A DNA stretch of 14,208 nucleotides, from NCBI GenBank assembly GCA_964372145.1, contig CAYJPM010000025.1:1-14208 (forward strand), in the 5' to 3' direction. The stretch's first letter is position 1. Each line of letters begins with the position of its first letter. Positions 1 to 7,461 of this stretch are shown here, in pieces. The translations under genes and the position numbers were made by a program. Source of the stretch: CAKOSP01 sp964372145. GTDB lineage: Bacteria > Bacillota_I > Bacilli_A > RF39 > UBA660. The notes beneath the pieces are model-generated. The model was not told where the DNA came from. It was given only the letters and a program-made list of their open reading frames with translations, and made no database searches.

Positions 1-823
1 CTTTATATGTTGCTTCATACAATTTAGTTAATACTTCTGTTTCATTAAATCTTTTCGTAAACTCATTGAAATAACCAAATAATTCTGATGAATCTCTCCA
101 AGAAGGTTGTACTGAAGCTACTGTTGCTTCATTTTCTATCATGTTACCAAAAGCATAAGCAAGTGATGTTTTACCAGTTCCTGATATACCTTGTAATATT
201 ATCAATCTATTTGATGCTAATGCAGCAACAAATAATCTAATTATTTTTGGTTCATAATATAATTTTAATCTTGAAGCTGAATAATTTCTAAATACTTCAC
301 AAAATTCTTGTAAAGAGATATTCTTGTTATATTCTGGAGCTGTATAAACTTCCATAGCTTCGTCAACTTTAGTTAATCTGAAAAATCTTGTTTCACCTTC
401 AGTAACTTTATTAATAACATTACCTTCTTCGTCATATTCTATTTCACCTTTTGAAGGATCAGCCATTGTTAGAAATTTTTGATTTTCATTTTTTAATCTT
501 GATATATCAACATTTAATCTTTCTATTTCTTCAAACATCGCTGCTTGTTTTGCTCTATTTCTACGATATTTAAATAATCTTTTAACAGCAAGCACTATTA
601 AAAATATTAATATTCCATAAATTACTAATAAACATAAAACTGTTAAAATAATAATTATTATTCCTCCACCGCTTAAATCTTCACTATATTTTTGAATTAC
701 ATCAACATAGTTTAATACATTAAACATTTGAAATAATCCAGAAAATAAATTTTGGAATATTTTAGCTATACCTCCAAAAAAAGGTTCCATAAATTCTAGA
801 AAAAAATCATTGTACAAATCCAT
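1..823 (-). CDS. membrane-anchored AAA+ ATPase, C-terminus missing (window edge)
   Basis: Translated by eye from the ATG at 821-823, the frame stays open to the window edge (274 residues), so the C-terminal part is missing. The first 54 residues are amphipathic, a hydrophobic segment spans about residues 54-80 (IIIIILTVLCLLVIYG), and a basic, charged, possibly coiled-coil stretch follows at about 81-118. A soluble AAA+ module then begins, with Walker A GISGTGKTS at 212-220. The Walker B and arginine finger would lie beyond the edge. The segment VQPSWRDSSELFGYFNEF (238-255) resembles the region after Walker A in McrB-like AAA proteins, so the likely role is a membrane-tethered ATP-driven remodeller; the substrate is unknown. 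The start is one base after the previous stop, with AAAGGAG (834-840) inside the upstream gene's end, so translation is probably coupled. AAA+ assignment is firm; McrB-like is a guess. Confidence 0.85.
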   Translation of the reverse strand, partial: MDLYNDFFLEFMEPFFGGIAKIFQNLFSGLFQMFNVLNYVDVIQKYSEDLSGGGIIIIILTVLCLLVIYGILIFLIVLAVKRLFKYRRNRAKQAAMFEEIERLNVDISRLKNENQKFLTMADPSKGEIEYDEEGNVINKVTEGETRFFRLTKVDEAMEVYTAPEYNKNISLQEFCEVFRNYSASRLKLYYEPKIIRLFVAALASNRLIILQGISGTGKTSLAYAFGNMIENEATVASVQPSWRDSSELFGYFNEFTKRFNETEVLTKLYEATYK

Positions 824-824
824 T

Positions 825-1979
825 TTACACACTCTCCTTTAAATTTTGATGAATAAATTCATCCTCTGACATATAATTGATTTTTTGAATAATACTATAT
901 TTTACATTTCCTTGTTCTATAAATGTAAGAAACTTAGGATTATTTTCTATAAATTTTTCTTTTACATAAAACTTATAATCAAATTTGATATTGGAATAAT
1001 CTGTTATTATTTCATTTTCATCTATGAAAAGTGCAAGCTTAAATCCAAGATCTTTAAGTGTTTCAAATTTACTGACATTTTTTTTATAATCTGAGTAATG
1101 AACACTTAAATTTATATGTTTCTTAATATATATATTAGAAAATATATTATTTATAGTATTTATATTAGTATTATTTGATAAATATTTTGATGTTATTGGC
1201 ACCATTATAATTGGAACATAGCAGTTATTTGAAAATGCTTTTAATATTGAAATACAAACAAGATCATATACTATAGGCATAAATACTTCTTTGTATTTAA
1301 ATTTTTGATATATATGTCTTATATCAACTTCTGAGTAGTTATCTAGTTTTTTTAAATTATAGTTATAATCTGCAAAGTAATGATTATTTGAATATTTTGA
1401 AAAAGTAATAAATGATTCAGTGTCTTTTAAACTTTCAAAAAATCTTATTTCTTTCCTTTCTGCATCCCTTATTTTATTTGCTAACATTTCTAAGACAAAA
1501 GGATTTTTTTTAATATCGACATCTTTTAGGACATCTTTAAATAATTCATTTATTTTTTCTATTATATTTTTTATAGTTACACCTTTATTACCATAAAATG
1601 ATATTTCTTTATCTGTATTTGTAACTATATAAACTATTAAAGTTAAATTATATATGCTTTTTTTATAATTATTTTTAACTTCTTCATATTTAGAACCAAA
1701 ATAATCTGCCACTACTGATAAAGAAAGTGTCATTTTAAAATCTTTTTCTTCTAAATTATTTACATTTAAACTATTAAGTTCTTTTTTATCCCTTAAATAA
1801 TATTTAACTATATATATTTTTAATATTAATCTGATTAATTTTCTGAATTCTTCTTCAGTATTCCACAGTTTTTCATCTTGTATTTCGTAGACTTTAAATA
1901 GTGTTTCAGCGTATGAACACAATGTATTATGTTTATTATCTAAGTATTTTTCAATCAATTCATTTCTCACATTTATCAT
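825..1979 (-). CDS. uncharacterised 384-residue protein, possibly degenerate EAL-like
   Basis: I do not recognise this family with confidence. The protein is cytosolic-looking: no signal peptide and no clear membrane span, mainly helical and Lys/Asn/Ile-rich. The C-terminal third carries a pattern like the second half of EAL phosphodiesterase folds: a hydrophobic strand INLSV (289-293), then LKDLGFKLALFID (308-320), then IKFDYKFYV (331-339). These resemble the EAL strands around EitE, L-LG-rlalDDFG and vD-lKiD-sfv. The metal-binding and catalytic acids are not present, so any such domain would be inactive and serve as a scaffold or binder. It is the first gene of a two-gene unit with the AAA+ ATPase one base downstream, which suggests a shared complex. 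AAAGGTAG directly precedes the ATG, and a good promoter lies at 2000-2028. The gene is real; the EAL link is speculative. Confidence 0.8.
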   Translation of the reverse strand: MINVRNELIEKYLDNKHNTLCSYAETLFKVYEIQDEKLWNTEEEFRKLIRLILKIYIVKYYLRDKKELNSLNVNNLEEKDFKMTLSLSVVADYFGSKYEEVKNNYKKSIYNLTLIVYIVTNTDKEISFYGNKGVTIKNIIEKINELFKDVLKDVDIKKNPFVLEMLANKIRDAERKEIRFFESLKDTESFITFSKYSNNHYFADYNYNLKKLDNYSEVDIRHIYQKFKYKEVFMPIVYDLVCISILKAFSNNCYVPIIMVPITSKYLSNNTNINTINNIFSNIYIKKHINLSVHYSDYKKNVSKFETLKDLGFKLALFIDENEIITDYSNIKFDYKFYVKEKFIENNPKFLTFIEQGNVKYSIIQKINYMSEDEFIHQNLKESV

Positions 1980-1999
1980 CTACCTTTATTCTACTTTAA

Positions 2000-2028
2000 A
2001 TTATAGCAAAGTAATTGATTGTTTGCAA
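2000..2028 (-). promoter_or_regulatory. SigA-type promoter for the 384-aa/AAA+ operon
   Basis: On the minus strand TTGCAA (2023-2028) is followed by a 17-base spacer and TATAAT (2000-2005), with TGC directly upstream making an extended -10 (TGCTATAAT). The predicted start is near 1993, giving a leader of only about 14 bases that just holds the ribosome site. Confidence 0.7.
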
Positions 2029-2053
2029 TAGTTATATGGTTTATAAGTTTATG

Positions 2054-4051
2054 TTATTTAGTTAAATGATATATTAATTGTTTATTTGTGTTGTTTTTAC
2101 AAGTTATTAAAATTAAACTAGTTTCCAAATTATATATACCTTTTTTCTCTATTTCTTCTACACTATTTAACTTATATATATATTCATTATCTAAATAATA
2201 TAAATACACTATATCTCCTATATTTAATTTATATAAATCATTAAAATAACTTGCTGAACTATTTCCTGAATGTCCTGCTAAAATTACTGTTCCATATTTT
2301 ACATCAGGCATGGATGAAGGATAAATAAGTTCTATATTTTTATCTACATCGTTTTCTGGACTATCAAAATCATATATATTCTGTTCTAGATTTATGCTCG
2401 GTATTTTTATTTCCATTATTTCATTACTATTATTTATCTTAAAATAAGAAATACTTTTAGAAATATTGTATCTAAAAGTATCTATTATTTTTTCATCTTT
2501 ATTATAATTAAGAAATATGCAACTTACAATAACAAATGTTAATATAAATAAGATTGCCATATATTTCCTTCTTTTTTTAGGCAATATTTTAATTATAAAT
2601 ATTGTACTTATTAATATAATTACTGTTATAACTATTTTAATATTACTATTCAAAAAGGTATCTGGTATTTCTATTATTTTATCATTTGTATATATTACTT
2701 CAGTTGTTTCATTATCATTTATTTGAAAATATATTTTTTCATTATTTAATATATATCCTTCTGCTGATTTGTCTTCTATAATATAGTAATTACCTTCTTT
2801 TAAATTAGTTAAAGATATATTACCGTATTCATCTGTAGTACCACTATATATAAGAATATCTTCATCATCATATATACTTATATCTACGTTAGGTATTTTT
2901 TCTGCAGTTATCGAATCTATTTTAGTAAAAAGTAAATCACCTTTTTTTAATTCATTTTTAACCGTTACTTCATATATTAAATTATCTTTATTTAATTCGA
3001 AATATATTGTTTCATTATTTACTTTATAACCTTCTTCTGTCTTAATTTCTTTAATATAATATTTTCCAAATTCTAAATTTTTAACTGATATTTCACCATC
3101 TATATCAGTTACTACATTTTTAACTATTTCATTTTTACTATATAATAATTCATTATTTGAATTATATATATCTTCTGATGCGTATATATTAAATTCAACC
3201 CCATTTAAATTTTTTTCTATATATTGATTATTAATATAATCTTCACCTGTTTTATATATATTTACTTCAGTTTCTACTACGTTTACTTTGATATTAAACG
3301 TTACATCATCTACTTTACCTGCTGAAATCATTTTTTGAGTATCCCCGTTATAATATATTAATTTAGAGTCATTATTAACACTAATTTTACTATAAACTAA
3401 ATCATATGTTCCAGACTCTTTATAACTTATTTCTAGTTCATTTCCCTCAATATAAATATTTTCATCATTTATAATATCAAAGTTTTCTAAAACATTATTT
3501 TCATCTACTAACTTTAGTTTTTGTCCTTCGATTAGAGTTATTTCTATATCAGCAAAAGACGGAACTANNNNNNNNNNATAATGATTATTAACTAATTCGT
3601 TTATTTCTGATTTTTCTTTTTCATAAGTTAATATGTTACTTGATCTATCATATTGATCATAAAATGTAAATTGATAAGTCCCTATTTCTTCCCATATCAA
3701 TAATTGTGTAGCTGTTCTATATTCTTGTGAATTATGATTTATATAATTATATCCATAGTATGCATACAAAAATAATTTATCTTGTTTTTCTTTACTTAAT
3801 CCACTTATATCTAGATCATCAGATGTATAATAATGATATGTAGAAAATAATACTCCGGGTTCAATACAGTATACTACTGTATTATTTAATGTATAATTTT
3901 CAAATTGAGTGAAATTATTATTAAAACCATGTGTTCTTTCATAATATACATTATCTATTTTTTCTTTTTTTAACATTGTTGTTGATGCATTAACATTATC
4001 AATCAAATTAAATGTTAACATTAATAATACTACTATTAAAATTCTTTTCAT
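2054..4051 (-). CDS. thioester / Cna-B surface protein fused to a sortase domain
   Basis: One frame of 665 residues, interrupted only by a 10-N gap (residues 159-162), reads as a substrate and its sortase in one chain. A signal peptide (1 to about 22) is followed by a TED/TQXA thioester domain with Cys62 (VVYCIEPG) and Gln116 (ATQLLIW), which would form the covalent-adhesion thioester. Two Cna-B/SpaA domains lie at about 262-365 and 370-455, with candidate isopeptide pairs Lys267/Glu335 and Lys377/Glu426. A sorting-signal-like segment follows: IPDTF (462-466), a membrane span at about 470-489, and basic KKRRK (492-496). A second span (498-514) leads into a sortase fold with His594 (ILAGHSG) and Cys651 (LITC). 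The usual Arg after the Cys is not seen; the position reads KQ. AAAGGA precedes the ATG. The domain calls are strong; a single working fusion is inference. Confidence 0.88.
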   Translation of the reverse strand: MKRILIVVLLMLTFNLIDNVNASTTMLKKEKIDNVYYERTHGFNNNFTQFENYTLNNTVVYCIEPGVLFSTYHYYTSDDLDISGLSKEKQDKLFLYAYYGYNYINHNSQEYRTATQLLIWEEIGTYQFTFYDQYDRSSNILTYEKEKSEINELVNNHYXXXXVPSFADIEITLIEGQKLKLVDENNVLENFDIINDENIYIEGNELEISYKESGTYDLVYSKISVNNDSKLIYYNGDTQKMISAGKVDDVTFNIKVNVVETEVNIYKTGEDYINNQYIEKNLNGVEFNIYASEDIYNSNNELLYSKNEIVKNVVTDIDGEISVKNLEFGKYYIKEIKTEEGYKVNNETIYFELNKDNLIYEVTVKNELKKGDLLFTKIDSITAEKIPNVDISIYDDEDILIYSGTTDEYGNISLTNLKEGNYYIIEDKSAEGYILNNEKIYFQINDNETTEVIYTNDKIIEIPDTFLNSNIKIVITVIILISTIFIIKILPKKRRKYMAILFILTFVIVSCIFLNYNKDEKIIDTFRYNISKSISYFKINNSNEIMEIKIPSINLEQNIYDFDSPENDVDKNIELIYPSSMPDVKYGTVILAGHSGNSSASYFNDLYKLNIGDIVYLYYLDNEYIYKLNSVEEIEKKGIYNLETSLILITCKNNTNKQLIYHLTK
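2558..2572 (-). promoter_or_regulatory. internal ribosome site and in-frame ATG for a free sortase
   Basis: AGAAGGAA (2565-2572) lies six bases (from its GG) upstream of an in-frame ATG (2558-2560, Met498). It falls in the codons of the basic tail KKRRK. Initiation here would give a 168-residue protein (2054-2560) that begins directly with a membrane span, the normal layout of a stand-alone sortase. The sequence is seen directly; its use is inferred. Confidence 0.5.
2687..3268 (-). repeat. two degenerate Cna-B domain repeats
   Basis: Two homologous segments of about 90-100 codons (about 2957-3268 and 2687-2944) encode tandem Cna-B/SpaA folds. Both end in a block of the form YYI-E-K--EGY--NNE-IYF (residues 331-351 and 422-442). 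The DNA is also visibly similar around 2725-2764 and 2999-3040, which points to an old internal duplication. Confidence 0.7.
3568..3577. other. 10-N assembly gap inside the surface-protein gene
   Basis: Ten Ns lie between the thioester domain and the first Cna-B domain. The flanks share no overlap beyond one base. Deleting the Ns would create a TAG stop immediately, so missing sequence of length 1 modulo 3 is needed to keep the frame. The true length may differ from ten. Confidence 0.95.
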
Positions 4052-4105
4052 GTTTTCCTTTCATTAATTATTTCATATTATATTTCCCCCTTAAAGATAA
4101 AATAT

Positions 4106-4133
4106 ATTTTATATAATTTTAAAATAATGTCAA
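4106..4133 (-). promoter_or_regulatory. promoter for the surface protein-sortase gene
   Basis: A perfect TTGACA (4128-4133) is followed by a 16-base spacer and TAAAAT (4106-4111). The -35 starts directly after the T-tract of the preceding gene's terminator. A second TATAAT at 4077-4082 has no good -35 and is a weaker alternative. The leader would be roughly 48 bases and includes a run of five Gs (4086-4090). Confidence 0.6.
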
Positions 4134-4134
4134 T

Positions 4135-4164
4135 AAAAAATAGTCGACATTAATCGACTATTTT
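4135..4164 (-). terminator. rho-independent terminator of the RibD/DHFR-like gene
   Basis: Perfect 11-bp inverted repeat (4137-4147 with 4154-4164) around a six-base loop, followed on the minus strand by a run of Ts (down to 4135). The TAA stop of the gene (4150-4152) lies in the loop. Confidence 0.85.
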
Positions 4165-4683
4165 ATCATAAGATAAATCTATTACTCCATTATATTTACA
4201 AGTGGATGTTAATTTAAATTTAGTAATATTATTATTTCTTTCAAATAATTTTATCCCATCACCTAATAATACTGGTATAACTGAAAGTGTGATTTTATCT
4301 ATTAAATTTTCTTTAAGTAATTGATTTACAATTGATGCTCCACCACAAATCCATATATCTTTTCCTTCACTTGATTTTAATTCATTAATTAATTTACATA
4401 AATCGCTTCTAAAAAATATATTATTTTTATCATTATCTTGTTTAGAAGTAATAACATAACTTATTTTATCATCATATACCCATGTATCAGGAGATAATTC
4501 AGTTATTATTTGATTATATGTATTTTTACCTAAGATAACTGTATCTATGCTACTATAAAATTTATCATATGTACCTTCTTCACCATTATTTATTACATTT
4601 TCTTCTAGCCAAGATACACCTTTGTTTTTATCCGCTATAAAACCATCCATACTCATAGCTATATATAAAATAACTTTTCTCAT
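4150..4683 (-). CDS. RibD C-terminal / dihydrofolate-reductase-like family protein
   Basis: This 177-residue protein has the fold of the RibD C-terminal/DHFR-like family, close in appearance to the small uncharacterised YyaP/YwjB type. Recognisable blocks are an N-terminal strand and loop AMSMDGFIADKN (9-20), LGKNTYNQ (51-58), the NADPH-binding glycine motif CGGASIVNQ (113-121), and PVLLGDGIKLF (137-147). It is a probable cytosolic NADPH-dependent reductase. No deaminase domain is present, so a role as the complete riboflavin enzyme RibD is unlikely, and the substrate is unknown. It appears monocistronic: own promoter (4702-4730), strong AGGAGG site seven bases before the ATG, and its own terminator overlapping the stop codon. 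The length is typical for the family. Confidence 0.9.
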   Translation of the reverse strand: MRKVILYIAMSMDGFIADKNKGVSWLEENVINNGEEGTYDKFYSSIDTVILGKNTYNQIITELSPDTWVYDDKISYVITSKQDNDKNNIFFRSDLCKLINELKSSEGKDIWICGGASIVNQLLKENLIDKITLSVIPVLLGDGIKLFERNNNITKFKLTSTCKYNGVIDLSYDKIVD

Positions 4684-4701
4684 TTTATTCCTCCTATAAC
4701 A

Positions 4702-4730
4702 ATGTTATCACTAAATTATATATCTATCAA
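4702..4730 (-). promoter_or_regulatory. promoter for the RibD/DHFR-like gene
   Basis: TTGATA (4725-4730), 17-base spacer, TAACAT (4702-4707) with an upstream TGA that gives an extended -10. A small palindrome ATAAC-n3-GTTAT covers the -10 and the bases before the AGGAGG and could be a minor hairpin or operator; I give that little weight. Confidence 0.5.
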
Positions 4731-4732
4731 TT

Positions 4733-4755
4733 AAAAAAAGAGTTACACTCTTTTT
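4733..4755 (-). terminator. rho-independent terminator after the 143-aa gene
   Basis: A nine-bp stem (4735-4743 with 4747-4755) around a three-base loop, followed on the minus strand by an unbroken T run (through 4733). The TAA stop of the gene (4743-4745) is inside the hairpin. Confidence 0.8.
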
Positions 4756-5174
4756 CTATTATACATTCTTTTATCTTTTAATATTTTTTTCAATGTTTCA
4801 AATTTAAATACTAAAACTTTGTAATTTATAACTTGATTTTGATTTTTTAATTTTTCCAATTCTGGTAATTCATTAAACGATTTTGCTAAAACATCTATAT
4901 CGCCAATTAATTCGTTAATCAATGATATAATTTCTTCAGTTGTCATATTTGAAAATTGTTCAATATCATATAACATATTTAAATCTTCGAAATATGAAAT
5001 TTCTTCTTCTTTGGTAAATTCTACATACTCTTCATTATATTCATTTGAGATATCATGATATTTTTCTTGTAAATTTTTATATATTAAAAATGTAGGTACT
5101 GATGGACTTAAATTCATTATAAAATATAAATCCTTTCGTTGAACACTTATTCCTTTATCTGTAAATTTTTTCAT
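4743..5174 (-). CDS. uncharacterised 143-residue soluble protein
   Basis: I do not recognise this protein. It is predicted to be cytosolic, with no signal peptide or membrane span. The middle is acidic and helical (EYNEEYVEFTKEEE, then MTTEEIISLINELIGDIDVL) and the C-terminal end is basic (KKILKDKRMYNRKRV), suggesting a helical bundle or an adaptor-type protein. Its ATG overlaps the stop of the preceding frame as ATGA (5171-5174), with AGAAAGGA just upstream, so the two are translationally coupled and probably function together. It is the last gene of its operon, and a terminator overlaps its stop. The AUG, ribosome site and coupling make it a real gene. Confidence 0.75.
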   Translation of the reverse strand: MKKFTDKGISVQRKDLYFIMNLSPSVPTFLIYKNLQEKYHDISNEYNEEYVEFTKEEEISYFEDLNMLYDIEQFSNMTTEEIISLINELIGDIDVLAKSFNELPELEKLKNQNQVINYKVLVFKFETLKKILKDKRMYNRKRV

Positions 5175-5524
5175 ATTTTCCTTTCTAATTTTGATATATT
5201 TTTATTTTCAAAATTAAAATATATCTCATTTAAATCATACATATATTCTTTTGTTAATCCTAATAAGGAACTTGATGTATACATTTTAACATCTATTATT
5301 TTACCATCTTTATTTTTTTCAATTATTGGTTGTAACAACTCTTCATTACCATTTCCAATATAATATATTAATATATTTGAATTAATTATTTTTACTAAAA
5401 AATCGTTATTAGTACTTATTATTTCATATACTCTATTTTCTAATAAATTTTCATTTAACAAATGTAAATATGCAGTACTAAGTAAACCTCTATTATCTTC
5501 TATAAACTTCTTATATATAGTTTG
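5171..5524 (-). CDS. C-terminal part of an unknown protein, 5' end lost in gap
   Basis: The 117 residues visible after the N gap end in TGA at 5171-5173. They look soluble, with alternating hydrophobic strands (VYEIIS, FLVKII, ILIYYIG), then PIIEKNKDGKIIDVKMY and a helical end. No family is recognised. Although the frame happens to be open through the Ns into the exported protein upstream, the texture is different: Lys/Asn/Ile-rich against Gly/Ser/Thr/Tyr-rich. Formylglycine-enzyme-like proteins normally end shortly after the last residues seen before the gap. This is therefore best treated as a separate gene whose start lies in the gap. It is coupled to the following 143-residue gene by ATGA. 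Confidence 0.6.
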   Translation of the reverse strand, partial: QTIYKKFIEDNRGLLSTAYLHLLNENLLENRVYEIISTNNDFLVKIINSNILIYYIGNGNEELLQPIIEKNKDGKIIDVKMYTSSSLLGLTKEYMYDLNEIYFNFENKNISKLERKI

Positions 5525-5624
5525 NNNNNNNNNNNNNNNNNNNNNNNNNNNNNNNNNNNNNNNNNNNNNNNNNNNNNNNNNNNNNNNNNNNNNNNNNNNN
5601 NNNNNNNNNNNNNNNNNNNNNNNN
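5525..5624. other. 100-N assembly gap of unknown true size
   Basis: Exactly 100 Ns, a common placeholder for a scaffold gap of unknown length. The flanks share no usable overlap. It probably hides the end of the exported protein, the start of the next gene and possibly whole genes. Confidence 0.95.
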
Positions 5625-7399
5625 GTTATTGTAAATCTAGATGAGTGATGCGGATCCGCTACTCCAGTAAATAAGGTATAAGAAAATGCTCCATTTGCTT
5701 CAGTGTTTGAAAAGAATAAACTTCCTCCTCTATAAACCCAGTGATAAGCATTATAATTAGTACTAGAAAATCTAGGGTCATTTAGATATCTATCATTATA
5801 ATAATTAATTGTTTCAGTAAGAGCATCCCCTTTTATCGGTGAAATATCTCCGATAGAATATGTCCCATACGGATAAATATTTATATAGCGACCCTCTGGT
5901 AAGGTAGTGAATCCGGAAGAATCTGGATCAAAATTTCCATTTATATCTAATATAGTTCCCATAACTCTATCAAATGTTCCACCTACCATGTCATATACTC
6001 CATATATATTACCCGTTGTTGATGCACCCATCCCATTATAAGTATCATATGTATTAGAAGTACAGGAAGTTGTTGTACTTGATGAATGTGGATTATCACC
6101 ACCTATACCTGTCAAATAAGTACTACAATTATTTATATATATTTCTTTATTTGCACCAGAATAATCTGTATTACCATATTTACCATATTTTGATTGTGAT
6201 AATTGTGCTATTGCTCCCCATTCTGTATTTTTAATTAAGTGAGCATCTACATAACCAACATAACCATAATTTTCATATCCATTCATACCATTCATTAAAT
6301 CTTGTACCATATAAAATGTTTGAGCTATCGTTAAACTAGATGCTGGTTTAACATTTGGTTTAGAATATAATAACCCTCCTGATCTAGACGCTTCAAATTT
6401 AGCTATCCAGAATCCTGGTATTTCTACATTTTCTGAATTAGATCTAGTAGATGGATTATCACATGTATTTCCCCAACAAAACGAAGATGGAGTATAGTAT
6501 TCACTCGGGTAAAATCCAGTATATTCACCTGTACCTGTTTCAATTAAATCTTCTCCTATAAATTTTATATCAATAGCTCCTGGTGTTAAAATATCTACTT
6601 CATTTCCATCATAACCTTGATATCCGAGTGTATCTCTAATTGTATATGAGTATCTTGGTATCCATACCATCATTGATGTCATATGATCCATTTCAACTAT
6701 TGTACCTGGCAATGCTTCCACATAATATAACTTTTGAGATGGTATAACCGATGTTGCATTGGCCCATTGTTGGTCTGAATAATCATACCATCTTCCATTA
6801 ACAACATCTGCTTTAACCCACTGATCTATAGCATCATTGTATACTATAGGTATTAATCCATCAATTATTTTAGGGTCCGAACCAGCCAATACTGGATCTC
6901 TATATATTCCCCCACCATTGAATACAAATTCTAAATTTAAAATAAATTCATTATTAGTAGGCGCACTATCAGTTTCATAAGTTATATAAAATACTTTATC
7001 AGAATTAGGTGTTATTTCATCATATAAATATAAGTCAACTAAAAAATAAAGCGCTCCACTACTATTAATATTTTCAGTAATTTGAGATAAATGATAATAA
7101 TTATCTGTAGTGTTTGTTAATGTTACTTTATATGTAAATGTAGAATTTATACTTGGAACATTCATTCCTATATTTAAAGAATTGTCAGTAGTTGATGGAG
7201 AAAAAATTTCGGTTGAGTCATTATTTTCGATAAGTTCAATATTAGATATAAATATACTTCCTGGAGGAATAACTACAGCTTCTCCACTTATTGTTAAATT
7301 TGCATTTAAAGCAGAATAACCTATGGATATGCACGCAACAGAAAAAAACATTATTAATGTTACAATAGAAGTAATATATTTGTATTTGTTTTTCTTCAT
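5625..7399 (-). CDS. exported protein with FGE/SUMF1-like domain, 3' end in gap
   Basis: 591 residues are visible before the gap. A basic start (MKKNKYKY) and hydrophobic segment at about 9-29 form a signal peptide or N-terminal anchor. It is followed by LTISGEA (35-41), a pattern seen after the leader of many Firmicutes surface proteins, and a beta-rich domain to about 160. A linker contains DGLIPIVYND (180-189) and WYDYSDQQWANA (204-215). The C-terminal half resembles formylglycine-generating-enzyme/sulfatase-modifying folds: MVWIPRYSY (244-252), PGFWIAKFEAS (328-338), WGAIAQLSQSKYG (394-406), YDMVGGTFDRVMG (469-481) and YRGGSLFF (556-563). In such surface proteins this fold is usually thought to be structural or ligand-binding rather than enzymatic; I cannot assign catalytic cysteines. 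Promoter at 7418-7446, AAAGGA before the ATG. The true C-terminus is unknown. Confidence 0.85.
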
Positions 7400-7417
7400 C
7401 CTTTATCCTTTTAAATT

Positions 7418-7446
7418 ATTATATCATTATAAATTTGTAACTTCAA
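7418..7446 (-). promoter_or_regulatory. promoter for the exported FGE-like protein
   Basis: TTGAAG (7441-7446), 17-base spacer, TATAAT (7418-7423) preceded by TGA, an extended -10. It lies between the terminator of the flavoprotein unit and the ATG at 7399. Confidence 0.7.
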
Positions 7447-7461
7447 TTATTTTATTTCAAG

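Noticed and set aside
885..1094. Plus-strand open frame of 69 codons
   Set aside because: Lies wholly antisense to the 384-residue gene, has Phe/Ile/Tyr-rich low-complexity translation typical of AT-rich shadow frames, and no ribosome site.
2029..2053. Terminator after the surface protein-sortase gene
   Set aside because: Only weak AT-only complementarity (TTATA/TATAA) is present and no stem with a T-tail, so transcription may read through into the next operon.
2517..2726. Plus-strand open frame of 69 codons with hydrophobic translation
   Set aside because: Antisense to the two membrane spans of the fusion protein, which explains its hydrophobicity; no promoter or ribosome site.
4068..4076. 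Two-codon open frame (ATG AAA TAA) in the leader of the surface protein gene, nine bases after a run of five Gs
   Set aside because: Could be a regulatory mini-ORF, but such short frames are frequent by chance in AT-rich DNA and no leader attenuation structure is seen.
5139..5363. Plus-strand frame of 74 codons
   Set aside because: Antisense across a coupled gene junction; no initiation signals and a composition expected from a shadow frame.
7110..7319. Plus-strand frame of 69 codons
   Set aside because: Antisense to the N-terminal domain of the exported protein; no ribosome site.
7325..7340. Possible lipobox around Cys23 (SVAC) of the exported protein
   Set aside because: The residue at -3 is Ser instead of Leu/Val/Ile, and hydrophobic sequence continues past the Cys, so a lipoprotein signal is unlikely.
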